NCBI GenBank assembly: GCA_016932015.1
Contig: JAFGDQ010000059.1
Span: forward strand, 18,145 to 82,144
Direction of reading: 5' to 3'
Length of the DNA stretch: 64,000 bases
DNA from: Spirochaetota bacterium
GTDB lineage: Bacteria; Spirochaetota; UBA4802; JAFGDQ01
In this document: in pieces, positions 7,441-15,220 of the stretch
Numbering within the stretch: position 1 is the stretch's first letter
Layout of the letters: each line of letters opens with the position of its first letter
Position numbers and translations under genes: made by a program
Notes under the pieces: model-generated
What the model was told of the DNA's origin: nothing
Seen by the model: only the letters and a program-made list of their open reading frames with translations
Database searches by the model: none

Positions 7441-9294
7441 ATGATAAAGTCAATAGAAATACTTCAGTTTGTTTTTCTGACAGCTTTTATAACTGCAGGC
7501 AACATTACAGGCTTCGACACACAGGTAATACGGTTACTGAGTGTAATTATTCTTATAGCAATGACACCAATGATGTATTACATAAGAATGAAGAGCGGCC
7601 TTTCTATGATACATAAAGGCGTTATGTTATTTATGTTACTGAACATACTTATTTTCTGGATATTCCCTCAGAAACTGGGTCAGGTAATGTTCTATTCACC
7701 TCTGGGAATTTTATATGCGATATTTTTTGCTGTTATATTTTTCTCTGCAATACTCATGAAATCAAACTTCACTGAATACTATGCGAAGAAAACAACACCT
7801 CAGGAATTCTGGGAAACTGATATTTTTAAAATAATAAACCGGAACATGAGTTTAGTCTGGGCCGGAATATTTGCAGTATCTGCATTCATTACTTTCCTGC
7901 CCTATCTTCTGCCATTTGAACAAACAATATTAACTGGTTATGCTTTTCAGTTAATACTGCCGCTAATCATAATGATCGGAGTCGGGATACCTTTTAACAA
8001 AAGATATCCGGAATACATAATGAGAAAATCCGGTCTTGATCAGTCTTTTACAAATCCGGGAATCAGCACCCCGGCATTTACAGAATATAAAAAAGATGAG
8101 AACAAAAGTGAGGATATAATGAATAAATTAAAGATTACAGCAATTAACGGTTCACCGCACGGTAATGTGGGAAGTACAAGCCAGATGATTCAAATGATAG
8201 GTTCTGCAATTGCTGAACAGGGAATCACCTTTGAACTGGAAGAAATTTTTCTGTCTGAGAAACACATTGAATACTGTGTAGGGTGCGGCTTCTGTCTTGA
8301 AAACGCACGATGCTGGAGAAAGGACGATCATCCTGAAATAATTGAAAAGCTGCTTAACGCAGATGCTGTTATCCTGGGATCGCCTGTTTACTTCAGTCAT
8401 GTCACCGCACAAATGAAAACTTTCCTGGATCGCTCATTGAGCTTTGGTCATAAACCGCGTACTGCAACAAAACCTGGTATTGCTGTAAGCGTTTCCGCAG
8501 GGATGGGAGAAGCCGCTGTTGGTCGCTACCTTGAAGGAGTTATGCATGTCTTTGGCGCTTTTTCAGTGGGTGCACTGACTTCAATGGCTGTAAATCCGGG
8601 AGGATTCCTCGGCAAAGATGCAGTGCAGGCAAGAGCCAAAGATCTTGCCTCTGATCTCATAAGAGCAATCAAAGAAAAGAGGACATATCCTGTAACAGAC
8701 GAGACATACCAGTTCTATTTATTTATGAGAGATCTTGTAACGCGGGAAAAAGAGTTCATGAAAGGCGATTACAGGCACTGGCAGGAGTCCGGGCTCTTAG
8801 ACAGATTTGAATCATATGTGAAACAGAATTTTACCGAACTGAATTATGATGAAGGTTTAAGAAAAGAATGGCTGAAAGGATTGATGCAGGAATCAAAAAA
8901 AGATAAAAGGGAAAAAACACAAACTGCAAACCTGAAAAATAATCAGAATAATGTAAACGGACCGGAATCCGTGAACAGCTGCTATGAACTTTTAAAAATA
9001 ATGCCCATGGGTTTCAGACATGAATCCGCAAACGGATTAAAAGCAGTTTACCAGTTTCAGATAACAGGTGATGAGGAATTTACTGCACATCTTGCTATAG
9101 AAAACGGCGATTGTTCTTTTCATGAAGGAAATCACAGCAGCCCGGATGTTGTTATAAATTCACCTGCAGACATATGGCTAGCTATATCAAAAGGGGAACT
9201 TGACGGGCAGGCAGCATTCATGCAGGGCAAATATAAGGTTACCGGAGACCTTACTATGCTGATGAAAATGAATTCGATGTTCGGGAATGCCTAA
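7441..9294 (+). CDS. Three-part fusion: membrane domain, iron-sulfur flavoprotein, SCP2 domain
   Basis: 617 residues. Residues 1-205 hold about six membrane helices. Residues about 230-420 are a flavodoxin-fold NAD(P)H:FMN oxidoreductase beginning KITAINGSPHGNVGSTSQM (FMN phosphate loop). It carries the cysteine cluster CVGCGFCLENARC at about 279-291, i.e. C-x2-C-x2-C-x5-C, the compact motif that binds a 4Fe-4S cluster in iron-sulfur flavoproteins. The segment GSPVYFSHVTAQMKTFLDR is the usual flavin-binding loop. Residues about 515-615 match the SCP2 lipid-binding fold (FQITGDEEFTAHLAIENG, then SPDVVINSPADIWLAISKG). The expected activity is electron transfer, possibly on a membrane or lipid-bound substrate. 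The combination is the noteworthy feature. Confidence 0.85.
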   Translation: MIKSIEILQFVFLTAFITAGNITGFDTQVIRLLSVIILIAMTPMMYYIRMKSGLSMIHKGVMLFMLLNILIFWIFPQKLGQVMFYSPLGILYAIFFAVIFFSAILMKSNFTEYYAKKTTPQEFWETDIFKIINRNMSLVWAGIFAVSAFITFLPYLLPFEQTILTGYAFQLILPLIIMIGVGIPFNKRYPEYIMRKSGLDQSFTNPGISTPAFTEYKKDENKSEDIMNKLKITAINGSPHGNVGSTSQMIQMIGSAIAEQGITFELEEIFLSEKHIEYCVGCGFCLENARCWRKDDHPEIIEKLLNADAVILGSPVYFSHVTAQMKTFLDRSLSFGHKPRTATKPGIAVSVSAGMGEAAVGRYLEGVMHVFGAFSVGALTSMAVNPGGFLGKDAVQARAKDLASDLIRAIKEKRTYPVTDETYQFYLFMRDLVTREKEFMKGDYRHWQESGLLDRFESYVKQNFTELNYDEGLRKEWLKGLMQESKKDKREKTQTANLKNNQNNVNGPESVNSCYELLKIMPMGFRHESANGLKAVYQFQITGDEEFTAHLAIENGDCSFHEGNHSSPDVVINSPADIWLAISKGELDGQAAFMQGKYKVTGDLTMLMKMNSMFGNA

Positions 9295-9364
9295 AACAGG
9301 TAACCCATTTCAATTTAATATTTAATACTAATTTCAGATACTGATAAATATTTAAGGATTTTTT

Positions 9365-10873
9365 TTATCTGTATTCGAGTTTAAACGTATTTCCGTCATC
9401 CTGAAGTATAAGATCCCAGTTAAGACTGGTAAGCTTACTCAGGAAATAAGCATCGTGGCTGACAAGCACTAAAGCGCATGGACAGTCACAGAGCGCACTC
9501 TCAAGGCATTCAATGGAAGTAAGATCCATGTGATTCGTAGGCTCGTCCATTATAATAATATTCGGATCACGCGTCATACCCAGTGCAAGAAGCAGCTTGC
9601 GGGTCTCACCAGGACTCGGCTCAGCAGTGGAAAGGAGCCTTTCAGGAACGGAATTCAGCCTGCTAACAATATTCATCAGATGCCCGAGCTTTTCCCCTGA
9701 TAAAGATACAGCTTTTTTAAGAATTTGCCTTGCCTCCTGCACATCTATTTCCTGCGGTACATAAGTTATGCGGTCAGATTCAATGTTTAAATGCTCCAGC
9801 ATATATTTAATCAGCGTACTTTTACCTGAACCGTTTGGCCCGGTAACAGCTATACGGTCAGCAGGCCTGATATTCAGATCAGGAAATATAAGCTTCTTTT
9901 CTTTGCCCATTGCAACAGTGCCTGCAGGCAGATTAATTATCTGATCACGTTTTGTTACAGATCCCGAAAGCCATATTCCGAGAGTTCTTTTCTTCTCTAT
10001 TGTTATTTTCTCAAAGTCCACCTGCATCCGGTCAACCCTGGTCTGCAGCTGTTTGTACAGTTTACCTGCCTTTCCGTCTTTCCCTGTAAGTATAGCATGG
10101 TCGATCTTTCCTTTTGCATCCTTGTCCTTAGGCGCAATGTGCTTCTTGGAGCGCTTTTTATCAGCCTGCTCTGCTTCCTGCCCGCGGCGGACGGCCTCGC
10201 GTCTCAGCTTTTTTACAGCCTTTTTCTGAATCACATACTGCTTTTGAACAGCCTGCTGCTCCTGTTTAATGGCAGCAGCTGCTTCAGTCACACCCCCGGG
10301 GCGTACACTCACAGCAGGCGGCTTTGCAAAAACGCATGCCTTGCAAAGCCTGTCAAGAAGCTCCCGGTCATGACTTACAAGCAGCCCTATGCCTTTGTAT
10401 TCTGATAATGCCTCAGCTGTCAGTTTACGGGCATACGAATCAAGGTGATTTGTGGGTTCATCCACAGCAAGCAGTTCCGGTTCCTGCCATAATGCGGCTG
10501 CCAGCTGAACTCTTTTTCTTTCGCCGTGTGACAATGTCTGCCAGCGGTTCTGCCAGTCGTCTTTTATTTTCAGCTGTTCCTTCAGTATATTGGCACACCT
10601 CTCACGTGCCCTGAAAAATTCCGTCATCATGTTCGGCGGATCATCTGTTCTCTGCATGCAGTAAATGGAATTTTCCGGAAATTCTATATTACCCTTTTCA
10701 GGTGTAAGATAACCCGTTGCAAGTTTAAGCAATGTTGTTTTACCTGTACCGTTCGCGCCGACAAATCCTGTCCATCCGTTTGAAAGATGAAATGATATAT
10801 CAGTAAAAAGCTGTTCAACTGACGAATTATAGCTGAATGATACAGAGCTGAATTTTAAGTATATATTATTCAT
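9365..10873 (-). CDS. ABC-F family ATPase (ribosome-associated or antibiotic-protection type)
   Basis: 502 residues with two ABC ATPase domains and no membrane segments. The first Walker A is GANGTGKT (39-46) with signature LSHGERKRVQ and Walker B LLAVDEPTNHLD. The second Walker A is GPNGSGKS (about 343-350) with a degenerate signature SPGETRKL and IIIMDEPTNHMD. A long, highly charged Lys/Arg/Gln linker (about 200-290) joins them. This is the ABC-F layout, whose members act on the ribosome as translation factors or antibiotic-protection proteins. The short length and drifted second signature recall Msr/Vga/Lsa-like proteins, but resistance cannot be claimed. The gene is somewhat richer in GC than its surroundings. 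Confidence 0.85.
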   Translation of the reverse strand: MNNIYLKFSSVSFSYNSSVEQLFTDISFHLSNGWTGFVGANGTGKTTLLKLATGYLTPEKGNIEFPENSIYCMQRTDDPPNMMTEFFRARERCANILKEQLKIKDDWQNRWQTLSHGERKRVQLAAALWQEPELLAVDEPTNHLDSYARKLTAEALSEYKGIGLLVSHDRELLDRLCKACVFAKPPAVSVRPGGVTEAAAAIKQEQQAVQKQYVIQKKAVKKLRREAVRRGQEAEQADKKRSKKHIAPKDKDAKGKIDHAILTGKDGKAGKLYKQLQTRVDRMQVDFEKITIEKKRTLGIWLSGSVTKRDQIINLPAGTVAMGKEKKLIFPDLNIRPADRIAVTGPNGSGKSTLIKYMLEHLNIESDRITYVPQEIDVQEARQILKKAVSLSGEKLGHLMNIVSRLNSVPERLLSTAEPSPGETRKLLLALGMTRDPNIIIMDEPTNHMDLTSIECLESALCDCPCALVLVSHDAYFLSKLTSLNWDLILQDDGNTFKLEYR

Positions 10874-10998
10874 TCTGCTACCTTCAATATTATCAAAAAT
10901 AAAATTAAATATTAGAAATTTATTTTCTCAGATTAAGCAGTGTTTGAGAAATAAAGTTGTTTATGGTATTATTGAGTCTGTCACATGCGCTGATTGTT

Positions 10999-11174
10999 TG
11001 AAAAGAATTCCGTATTAATTAAAAAAGCCGCGGGACCGCGGCTTTAATAGATATATCTCAGGCCGCGGAGTTAAAGATTAATACGGAACACACTTTTCAG
11101 TATAAATCGCACTGACATGACATCATGTGTGCTTTTTGAAATTTACATTTCAAACGAAATTAGCATTTCAAAAA
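10999..11174. repeat. Hairpin-rich spacer with nested inverted repeats
   Basis: In the gene-free 490 bp between the ABC-F gene and the XRE-cupin gene, several inverted repeats follow one another. TTCCGTATTAAT (11008-11019) pairs with ATTAATACGGAA (11077-11088), extended outward by TGAAAAG (10999-11005) / CTTTTCA (11093-11099). Inside lies the hairpin listed at 11024-11045. ACATGA (11115-11120) pairs with TCATGT (11123-11128), flanked by GCAC/GTGC. TTTTTGAAAT (11133-11142) can pair with either of two ATTTCAAA copies (11147-11154, 11165-11174). No open frame fits. It could be a structured RNA, a small non-autonomous element or a terminator array. Confidence 0.5.
11024..11045. terminator. GC-rich hairpin with A/T flanks, possible terminator
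   Basis: AAAGCCGCGG (11024-11033) and CCGCGGCTTT (11036-11045) form a perfect 10-bp inverted repeat with a 2-base centre. A-tracts lie on the left and a short T-run on the right. It lies upstream of both flanking genes, so it does not end either of them. It may belong to the surrounding hairpin-rich element. Confidence 0.4.
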
Positions 11175-11301
11175 AGTGTTATTCCGAATTAGTTCTTCAC
11201 TATAGCGACTCCTGTTATTCAATTTTTTTAATTCTCATCACAGCCGGCAAAATATCAAGTAAAAAAAAATTTAACAAATTATAAAAATCCTGCAAAAAAA
11301 C

Positions 11302-11359
11302 TTGACAATTTTTGATGACATTTATATATATTAAAGTAACTTAAGTATTACTAAAGTAA
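11302..11359 (+). promoter_or_regulatory. Promoter and candidate autoregulatory operator of the XRE-cupin gene
   Basis: TTGACA (11302-11307), a 17-bp spacer and TATATA (11325-11330) make a strong sigma-70-type promoter. Directly downstream lie repeats of AAAGTAA/TTACT: TTACT-AA-AGTAA (11348-11359) is a near-palindrome, and another AGTAA lies at 11335-11339. Placement between the -10 and the start codon suits repression by the encoded HTH protein. The start codon at 11364 follows TAAGG at only 2 bases, so translation initiation may be weak. Confidence 0.5.
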
Positions 11360-11363
11360 GGAT

Positions 11364-11954
11364 ATGCCGGAAAAAACAAACAATACAAAATATAATTACG
11401 GGGAAAAAATCCGTACGATCAGGGAAAAAAAACAAATGACCCTGAAAGAAGTCGCGTTAAAGGCAGAGGTAAGCGAAAGCCTTGTGTCGCAAATTGAAAG
11501 AAACAAAGTATCACCCGCAATTGATACGCTGCTGAGACTTGCTGATGTACTTGAAATTGATCTTGAATATCTGTTTCAGGATTACAAAAAAAAGAAGAAA
11601 ATCAACCTGGTAAAAGCAGGTGAAAGAAATAAAATAATCAATCAGGGCATTTTATACGAACAGCTTTCAAAAACCATTGATGATGACAAGGAACACGCAA
11701 TAGAGGCTTATTACCTTGAAATTGCCCCTGATATGGAAAAAGGCAGCAAAGAATACGGACACAGAGGCAGAGAGCTTGGTATTATTATTGAAGGCAAAGG
11801 TGAATTTATAATCGGCGGTGAAAAATTCGACCTCGAAAAAGGCGACAGCATTTCTTTCGAGTCTGATGTCCCTCATATCCTCAGGAACAAGGGACAAAAG
11901 ACTTTGAAAGCATACTGGATGGTCACACCGCCCAAAAAGGCATTTGGAAATTAA
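11364..11954 (+). CDS. XRE-family transcription regulator with C-terminal cupin
   Basis: 196 residues. A helix-turn-helix domain (about 13-70: IRTIREKKQMTLKEVALKAE then VSESLVSQIERNKVSPA) is followed by a lysine-rich linker and a cupin sensor domain (about 105-190). The cupin contains GIIIEGKGEFIIGGEKFDLE and GDSISFESDVPHILRNKG, with one of the usual metal-site histidines retained. This two-domain design is common for regulators of amino acid, polyamine or sulfur metabolism that sense a small ligand in the cupin. It lies 137 bp upstream of leuC on the same strand, so it could control leucine genes. Its own promoter carries candidate operator repeats. The ligand is unknown. Confidence 0.85.
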   Translation: MPEKTNNTKYNYGEKIRTIREKKQMTLKEVALKAEVSESLVSQIERNKVSPAIDTLLRLADVLEIDLEYLFQDYKKKKKINLVKAGERNKIINQGILYEQLSKTIDDDKEHAIEAYYLEIAPDMEKGSKEYGHRGRELGIIIEGKGEFIIGGEKFDLEKGDSISFESDVPHILRNKGQKTLKAYWMVTPPKKAFGN

Positions 11955-11986
11955 ATTTTTAATGAAATTCTAAATTTGAATGAACA

Positions 11987-12056
11987 ACCCCGTCGCAAGC
12001 AGCGGGGTATCAAAAACTATAAAAACATAATGTTCCGCGCCAAGCCGCGGGGAATT
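11987..12056. repeat. Two REP-like GC hairpin units in the leader of leuC
   Basis: Unit 1 is ACCCCG (11987-11992) / CGGGGT (12003-12008), loop TCGCAAGCAG, followed by ATCAAA. Unit 2 is CCGCG (12035-12039) / CGCGG (12046-12050), loop CCAAGC, followed by GGAATTAAA. The two share the order C-rich arm, CAAGC-like loop, CGGGG arm, then an AT run. They look like two copies of a short interspersed repeat. The frame through them encodes a basic low-complexity peptide that I regard as not a gene. Confidence 0.55.
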
Positions 12057-12091
12057 AAACCAAAAGAGATTAAAATAACGAGGAGGAACAT

Positions 12092-13492
12092 ATGGGTAAA
12101 ACAATCGCAGAAAAAATCTTCGAATCACATCTGGAAGATCAGCCGTTTGAAGGAATAAATGTAATCAGGCTTGATGCTGTTTTCTGTCATGAGATTACAA
12201 CGCCGGTAGCAATTGCCGACCTTGTTGCCAGAGGCAAAGACAGGGTGTTTGACAGCACAAAAATAAAAGCAGTAATTGATCATGTTACTCCGGCCAAGGA
12301 TTCAAAAACAGCCGAGCAGGGTAAGATCATGAGAGACTGGGCAAAAAGGCATGATATTAAAGACTTCTTTGACATAGGCAGAAACGGCGTATGCCACGCG
12401 ATCTTTCCGGAAAAAGGTTTCGTAAGGCCCGGATACACTGTTATAATGGGCGACTCTCATACATGTACGCACGGAGCTTTTGGAGCTTTCGCTGCAGGAG
12501 TCGGTACAACTGACCTTGAAGTAGGCATACTGAAAGGAGTATGCGCGTTCAAGGAGCCGAAGACAATCAGGTTCGTACTGAACGGAAAGCTTCCGAAAGG
12601 CGTTTATGCAAAGGATGTGATTCTGTACATCATAGGACAGATAGGCGTTAACGGCGCAACCAACATGGTAATGGAGTTCACAGGCCCTGTTGTAGACAAG
12701 ATGAGCATGGAGTCAAGAATGACTTTGTGCAACATGGCAATTGAAGCTGGCGGAACAAGCGGCATCTGTTATCCTGACATGACAACAGTAAATTACCTGT
12801 GGAAATTCATTAAGCAGGATTTCATAACAAAGCAGGATGCGTTAAAAGCATATTCAAAATTCATCTCGGACAAAGACGCTAAGTATGAAAAGGTTATAGA
12901 ATACGACTTAAGCAATCTGGAACCGATGATGACAGTCGGTTATAAACCTGATGAAGTAAAAACCGTTAAAGAAATGGAAGGGGCTAATATTGACCAGATT
13001 TACATAGGTTCATGCACAAACGGCAGAATAGAGGATTTAAGGATTGCATCGGAAATACTTAAAGGCAAAAAGATAAGTGACAAAGTCAGAGGAGTTTTGT
13101 CACCGGCAACTCCGGATATTTATTCCCGGGCGTTAAAAGAAGGAATTATCGACATCTTCATGAAAGCGGGTTTCTGTGTGACAAACCCGACATGCGGAGC
13201 CTGTCTTGGAATGAGCAACGGCGTTCTTGCGAATGGAGAAGTCTGCGCGTCAACAACAAACAGAAACTTCAACGGCAGAATGGGGAAAGGCGGAATGGTT
13301 CATCTGATGAGTCCTGCAACTGCTGCAGCCACGGCAATAGCAGGAAAGATAACAAATGCAAAAATATCCGGCGATAAACCAAAAGCAAAACCTGTGAAGA
13401 AAACTGCTCAGAAAGCTGAAAAGAAAGTTAAAAAAACAGCAGTACAGAAACCAGCTAAGAAAAAAGTTACCGGCAAAGGAGGCAAAAAATGA
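12092..13492 (+). CDS. leuC: 3-isopropylmalate dehydratase large subunit
   Basis: 466 residues. With LeuD it isomerises 2-isopropylmalate to 3-isopropylmalate in leucine synthesis, using a 4Fe-4S cluster. Cluster ligands are visible as Cys308 (IGSCTNG) and Cys368/Cys371 (TCGACLG). MGDSHTCTHGAFGAFAAGVG is the active-site block. A strong ribosome-binding site (GAGGAGG) precedes the ATG. The gene overlaps leuD by 4 bp and leuB follows, so the assignment over homoaconitase is supported by context. Residues 429-466 are an unusual extra tail rich in Lys, Ala and Pro (17 lysines in 38 residues). Normal family members end near residue 420-430. leuA is not in the window. Confidence 0.95.
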   Translation: MGKTIAEKIFESHLEDQPFEGINVIRLDAVFCHEITTPVAIADLVARGKDRVFDSTKIKAVIDHVTPAKDSKTAEQGKIMRDWAKRHDIKDFFDIGRNGVCHAIFPEKGFVRPGYTVIMGDSHTCTHGAFGAFAAGVGTTDLEVGILKGVCAFKEPKTIRFVLNGKLPKGVYAKDVILYIIGQIGVNGATNMVMEFTGPVVDKMSMESRMTLCNMAIEAGGTSGICYPDMTTVNYLWKFIKQDFITKQDALKAYSKFISDKDAKYEKVIEYDLSNLEPMMTVGYKPDEVKTVKEMEGANIDQIYIGSCTNGRIEDLRIASEILKGKKISDKVRGVLSPATPDIYSRALKEGIIDIFMKAGFCVTNPTCGACLGMSNGVLANGEVCASTTNRNFNGRMGKGGMVHLMSPATAAATAIAGKITNAKISGDKPKAKPVKKTAQKAEKKVKKTAVQKPAKKKVTGKGGKK

Positions 13493-14013
13493 AAAATTTC
13501 AGCGGCAAGGTCCTTTTTCTGGACAGAAGCGATATAAATACTGACGAGATCATTCCTGCCAAGTATTTAACCGAGATTACAAAGGAAGCTTTAAAACCTT
13601 ATCTGCTTGAAGATTTAAAGCTGGATACTTTTAATCCGGAAAAAGATATAGAAGGAAAGGCTGTTGTCATAACACGCGAAAACTTCGGATGCGGGTCTTC
13701 AAGAGAACACGCGCCATGGGCTCTGGAAGTAAATGATATAAACGCTGTTTTCGCGGCAAACTTTGCAAGAATATACAGACAGAACATGTATAACTGCGGT
13801 ATGCTTGCAATGGAGCTGCCTGAAAACACAATCAATGAAATATTCAGCAAGTTCGCCAGTAAGGATACAGAAGCAAAAGTAGACATTTCTTCCTCTACTC
13901 TTACATTAGAGTCCGGAGATATAAAAGAGACATACAATTTTAATCTTGCCGGATTCGACAGATCTTTGATCGAGTCAGGCGGATGGGTGGATTACGCAGA
14001 TAAAAAATACTAA
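13489..14013 (+). CDS. leuD: 3-isopropylmalate dehydratase small subunit
   Basis: 174 residues, partner subunit of LeuC. The start ATG overlaps the leuC stop (ATGA), implying coupled translation. The family signatures are DRSDINTDEIIPAKYLT near the N-terminus and NFGCGSSREHAPWAL (about 65-79), which carries the Ser/Arg substrate-binding residues of the aconitase swivelling domain. The length is usual for the short bacterial/archaeal LeuD type. It is followed 34 bp later by leuB with its own ribosome-binding site. Confidence 0.95.
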   Translation: MKNFSGKVLFLDRSDINTDEIIPAKYLTEITKEALKPYLLEDLKLDTFNPEKDIEGKAVVITRENFGCGSSREHAPWALEVNDINAVFAANFARIYRQNMYNCGMLAMELPENTINEIFSKFASKDTEAKVDISSSTLTLESGDIKETYNFNLAGFDRSLIESGGWVDYADKKY

Positions 14014-14047
14014 TAGATAATAATGTATTCAAAAGGAGTTTTACAAA

Positions 14048-15139
14048 ATGCAAAAAATGATAGCAGTACTTGAAGGCGACGGCATAGGCCCGGAGATAGT
14101 TAAGGAAGGCGTAAAAGTATTAAACGCCATAGAGAATAAATTCGGACACAAATTTAATCTGGAATACTGCCCGTTCGGAGCAAGCGCGTATTTTTCCGAC
14201 GGATCATGTTTTCCCGAAAAAACCAAATCAGTATGTGACGAAGCAGACGCTATTATAAAAGGCCCTGTTGGGCTGGCAGTTACGGAAATGAACAAGATAC
14301 CTCAGGCGGAAAGGCCTGAAATAGCGGGCATTCTGCCTTTAAGAGAACGATACGACACATTCGCGAATTACAGGCCTGTATATCTTGATAAAAGCTATGC
14401 TGAAATTTCTACACTGAAAGAGGAACTTGTAAGTGAAGGAATTGACATAATGATGATCAGAGAACTCGTAGGCGGAATATACTTCGGGAAAAAAGTAGAA
14501 GGCGAATCCACGGGTATGGAATATTCCACAGACGAATGTACATATAAGAGAAAAGATGTGGAACGCATCGCTCATGTAGCTTTCAGGGAAGCTCAGGGCA
14601 GAAATAAAATTATCACTAATGTGCATAAATCAAATGTTCTGGCAACATCACGTTTCTGGAACGCGATTGTAGAGGAAATAGCAAAAAATTATTCCGATGT
14701 TCAGTACAATTCTATCCTCGTTGACAATGTCGCTTTTCAGCTTGTAAAAAATCCGCGTCAGTTCAACGGCGTAATGCTGCTTGAGAATATGCAGGGCGAC
14801 ATCATTACTGACCAGGCAGGCGGACTGCTCGGGACACTGGGTCTGATGCCTTCGGCATGTGTCGGGCCTGACAAAGGATATGTTGAACCTGCCCATGGTT
14901 CCGCACCGGACATTGCAGGAAAGAATATCGCGAATCCGTATTCCATGATAGGCAGCGTTGCTTTTATGCTGGAAAAATTCTTTGATCTTAAAGAAGAAGC
15001 ATCTTTGATCTGGGATGCGTTGAAAAAAGTATTAAAAGACGGCTACAGATCCAGCGACATTGCAGATAAAAATACACCGAAAGAAAAAATCTTATCAACA
15101 GCAGATTTCGGGAACAAAATTGCAGAGTACATCAAATAG
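14048..15139 (+). CDS. leuB: 3-isopropylmalate dehydrogenase
   Basis: 363 residues. It oxidises and decarboxylates 3-isopropylmalate with NAD+ to give 2-oxoisocaproate. The start is supported by AAAAGGAG 8 bases upstream. Visible family signatures are IAVLEGDGIGPEIV (N-terminus), RPVYLD and MMIRELVGGIYFG (substrate region), the Arg/Lys/Asp active-site region VDNVAFQLVKNP, and the nucleotide-binding segment EPAHGSAPDIAGKNIANP. The segment before NP is consistent with NAD preference. It is the last gene of the leuCDB cluster and is followed by a hairpin shared with the convergent pyrG. Confidence 0.95.
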   Translation: MQKMIAVLEGDGIGPEIVKEGVKVLNAIENKFGHKFNLEYCPFGASAYFSDGSCFPEKTKSVCDEADAIIKGPVGLAVTEMNKIPQAERPEIAGILPLRERYDTFANYRPVYLDKSYAEISTLKEELVSEGIDIMMIRELVGGIYFGKKVEGESTGMEYSTDECTYKRKDVERIAHVAFREAQGRNKIITNVHKSNVLATSRFWNAIVEEIAKNYSDVQYNSILVDNVAFQLVKNPRQFNGVMLLENMQGDIITDQAGGLLGTLGLMPSACVGPDKGYVEPAHGSAPDIAGKNIANPYSMIGSVAFMLEKFFDLKEEASLIWDALKKVLKDGYRSSDIADKNTPKEKILSTADFGNKIAEYIK

Positions 15140-15148
15140 ATACATTAT

Positions 15149-15178
15149 CCCGGAACTCTTATTCAACCGGGTTCCGGG
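15149..15178. terminator. Hairpin between convergent leuB and pyrG
   Basis: CCCGGAAC (15149-15156) pairs with GTTCCGGG (15171-15178) over a 14-base loop that can add two more pairs. No long T-run follows on either side, so it is a moderate candidate for a bidirectional terminator. Its place between two convergent genes supports the call. Confidence 0.5.
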
Positions 15179-15220
15179 CAAAACCCTCTTACATTAAAAA
15201 TATTATTTCATATGATAATA

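Noticed and set aside
9365..10873. Antibiotic-resistance gene of the Msr/Vga type
   Set aside because: ABC-F layout is clear, but no diagnostic feature separates a resistance protein from a housekeeping translation factor.
11976..12158. A 60-residue plus-strand frame before leuC encoding a basic peptide rich in Arg, Lys and Gly
   Set aside because: It runs through the two hairpin repeats and overlaps the leuC start; the peptide is the translation of the repeat, with no normal protein pattern.
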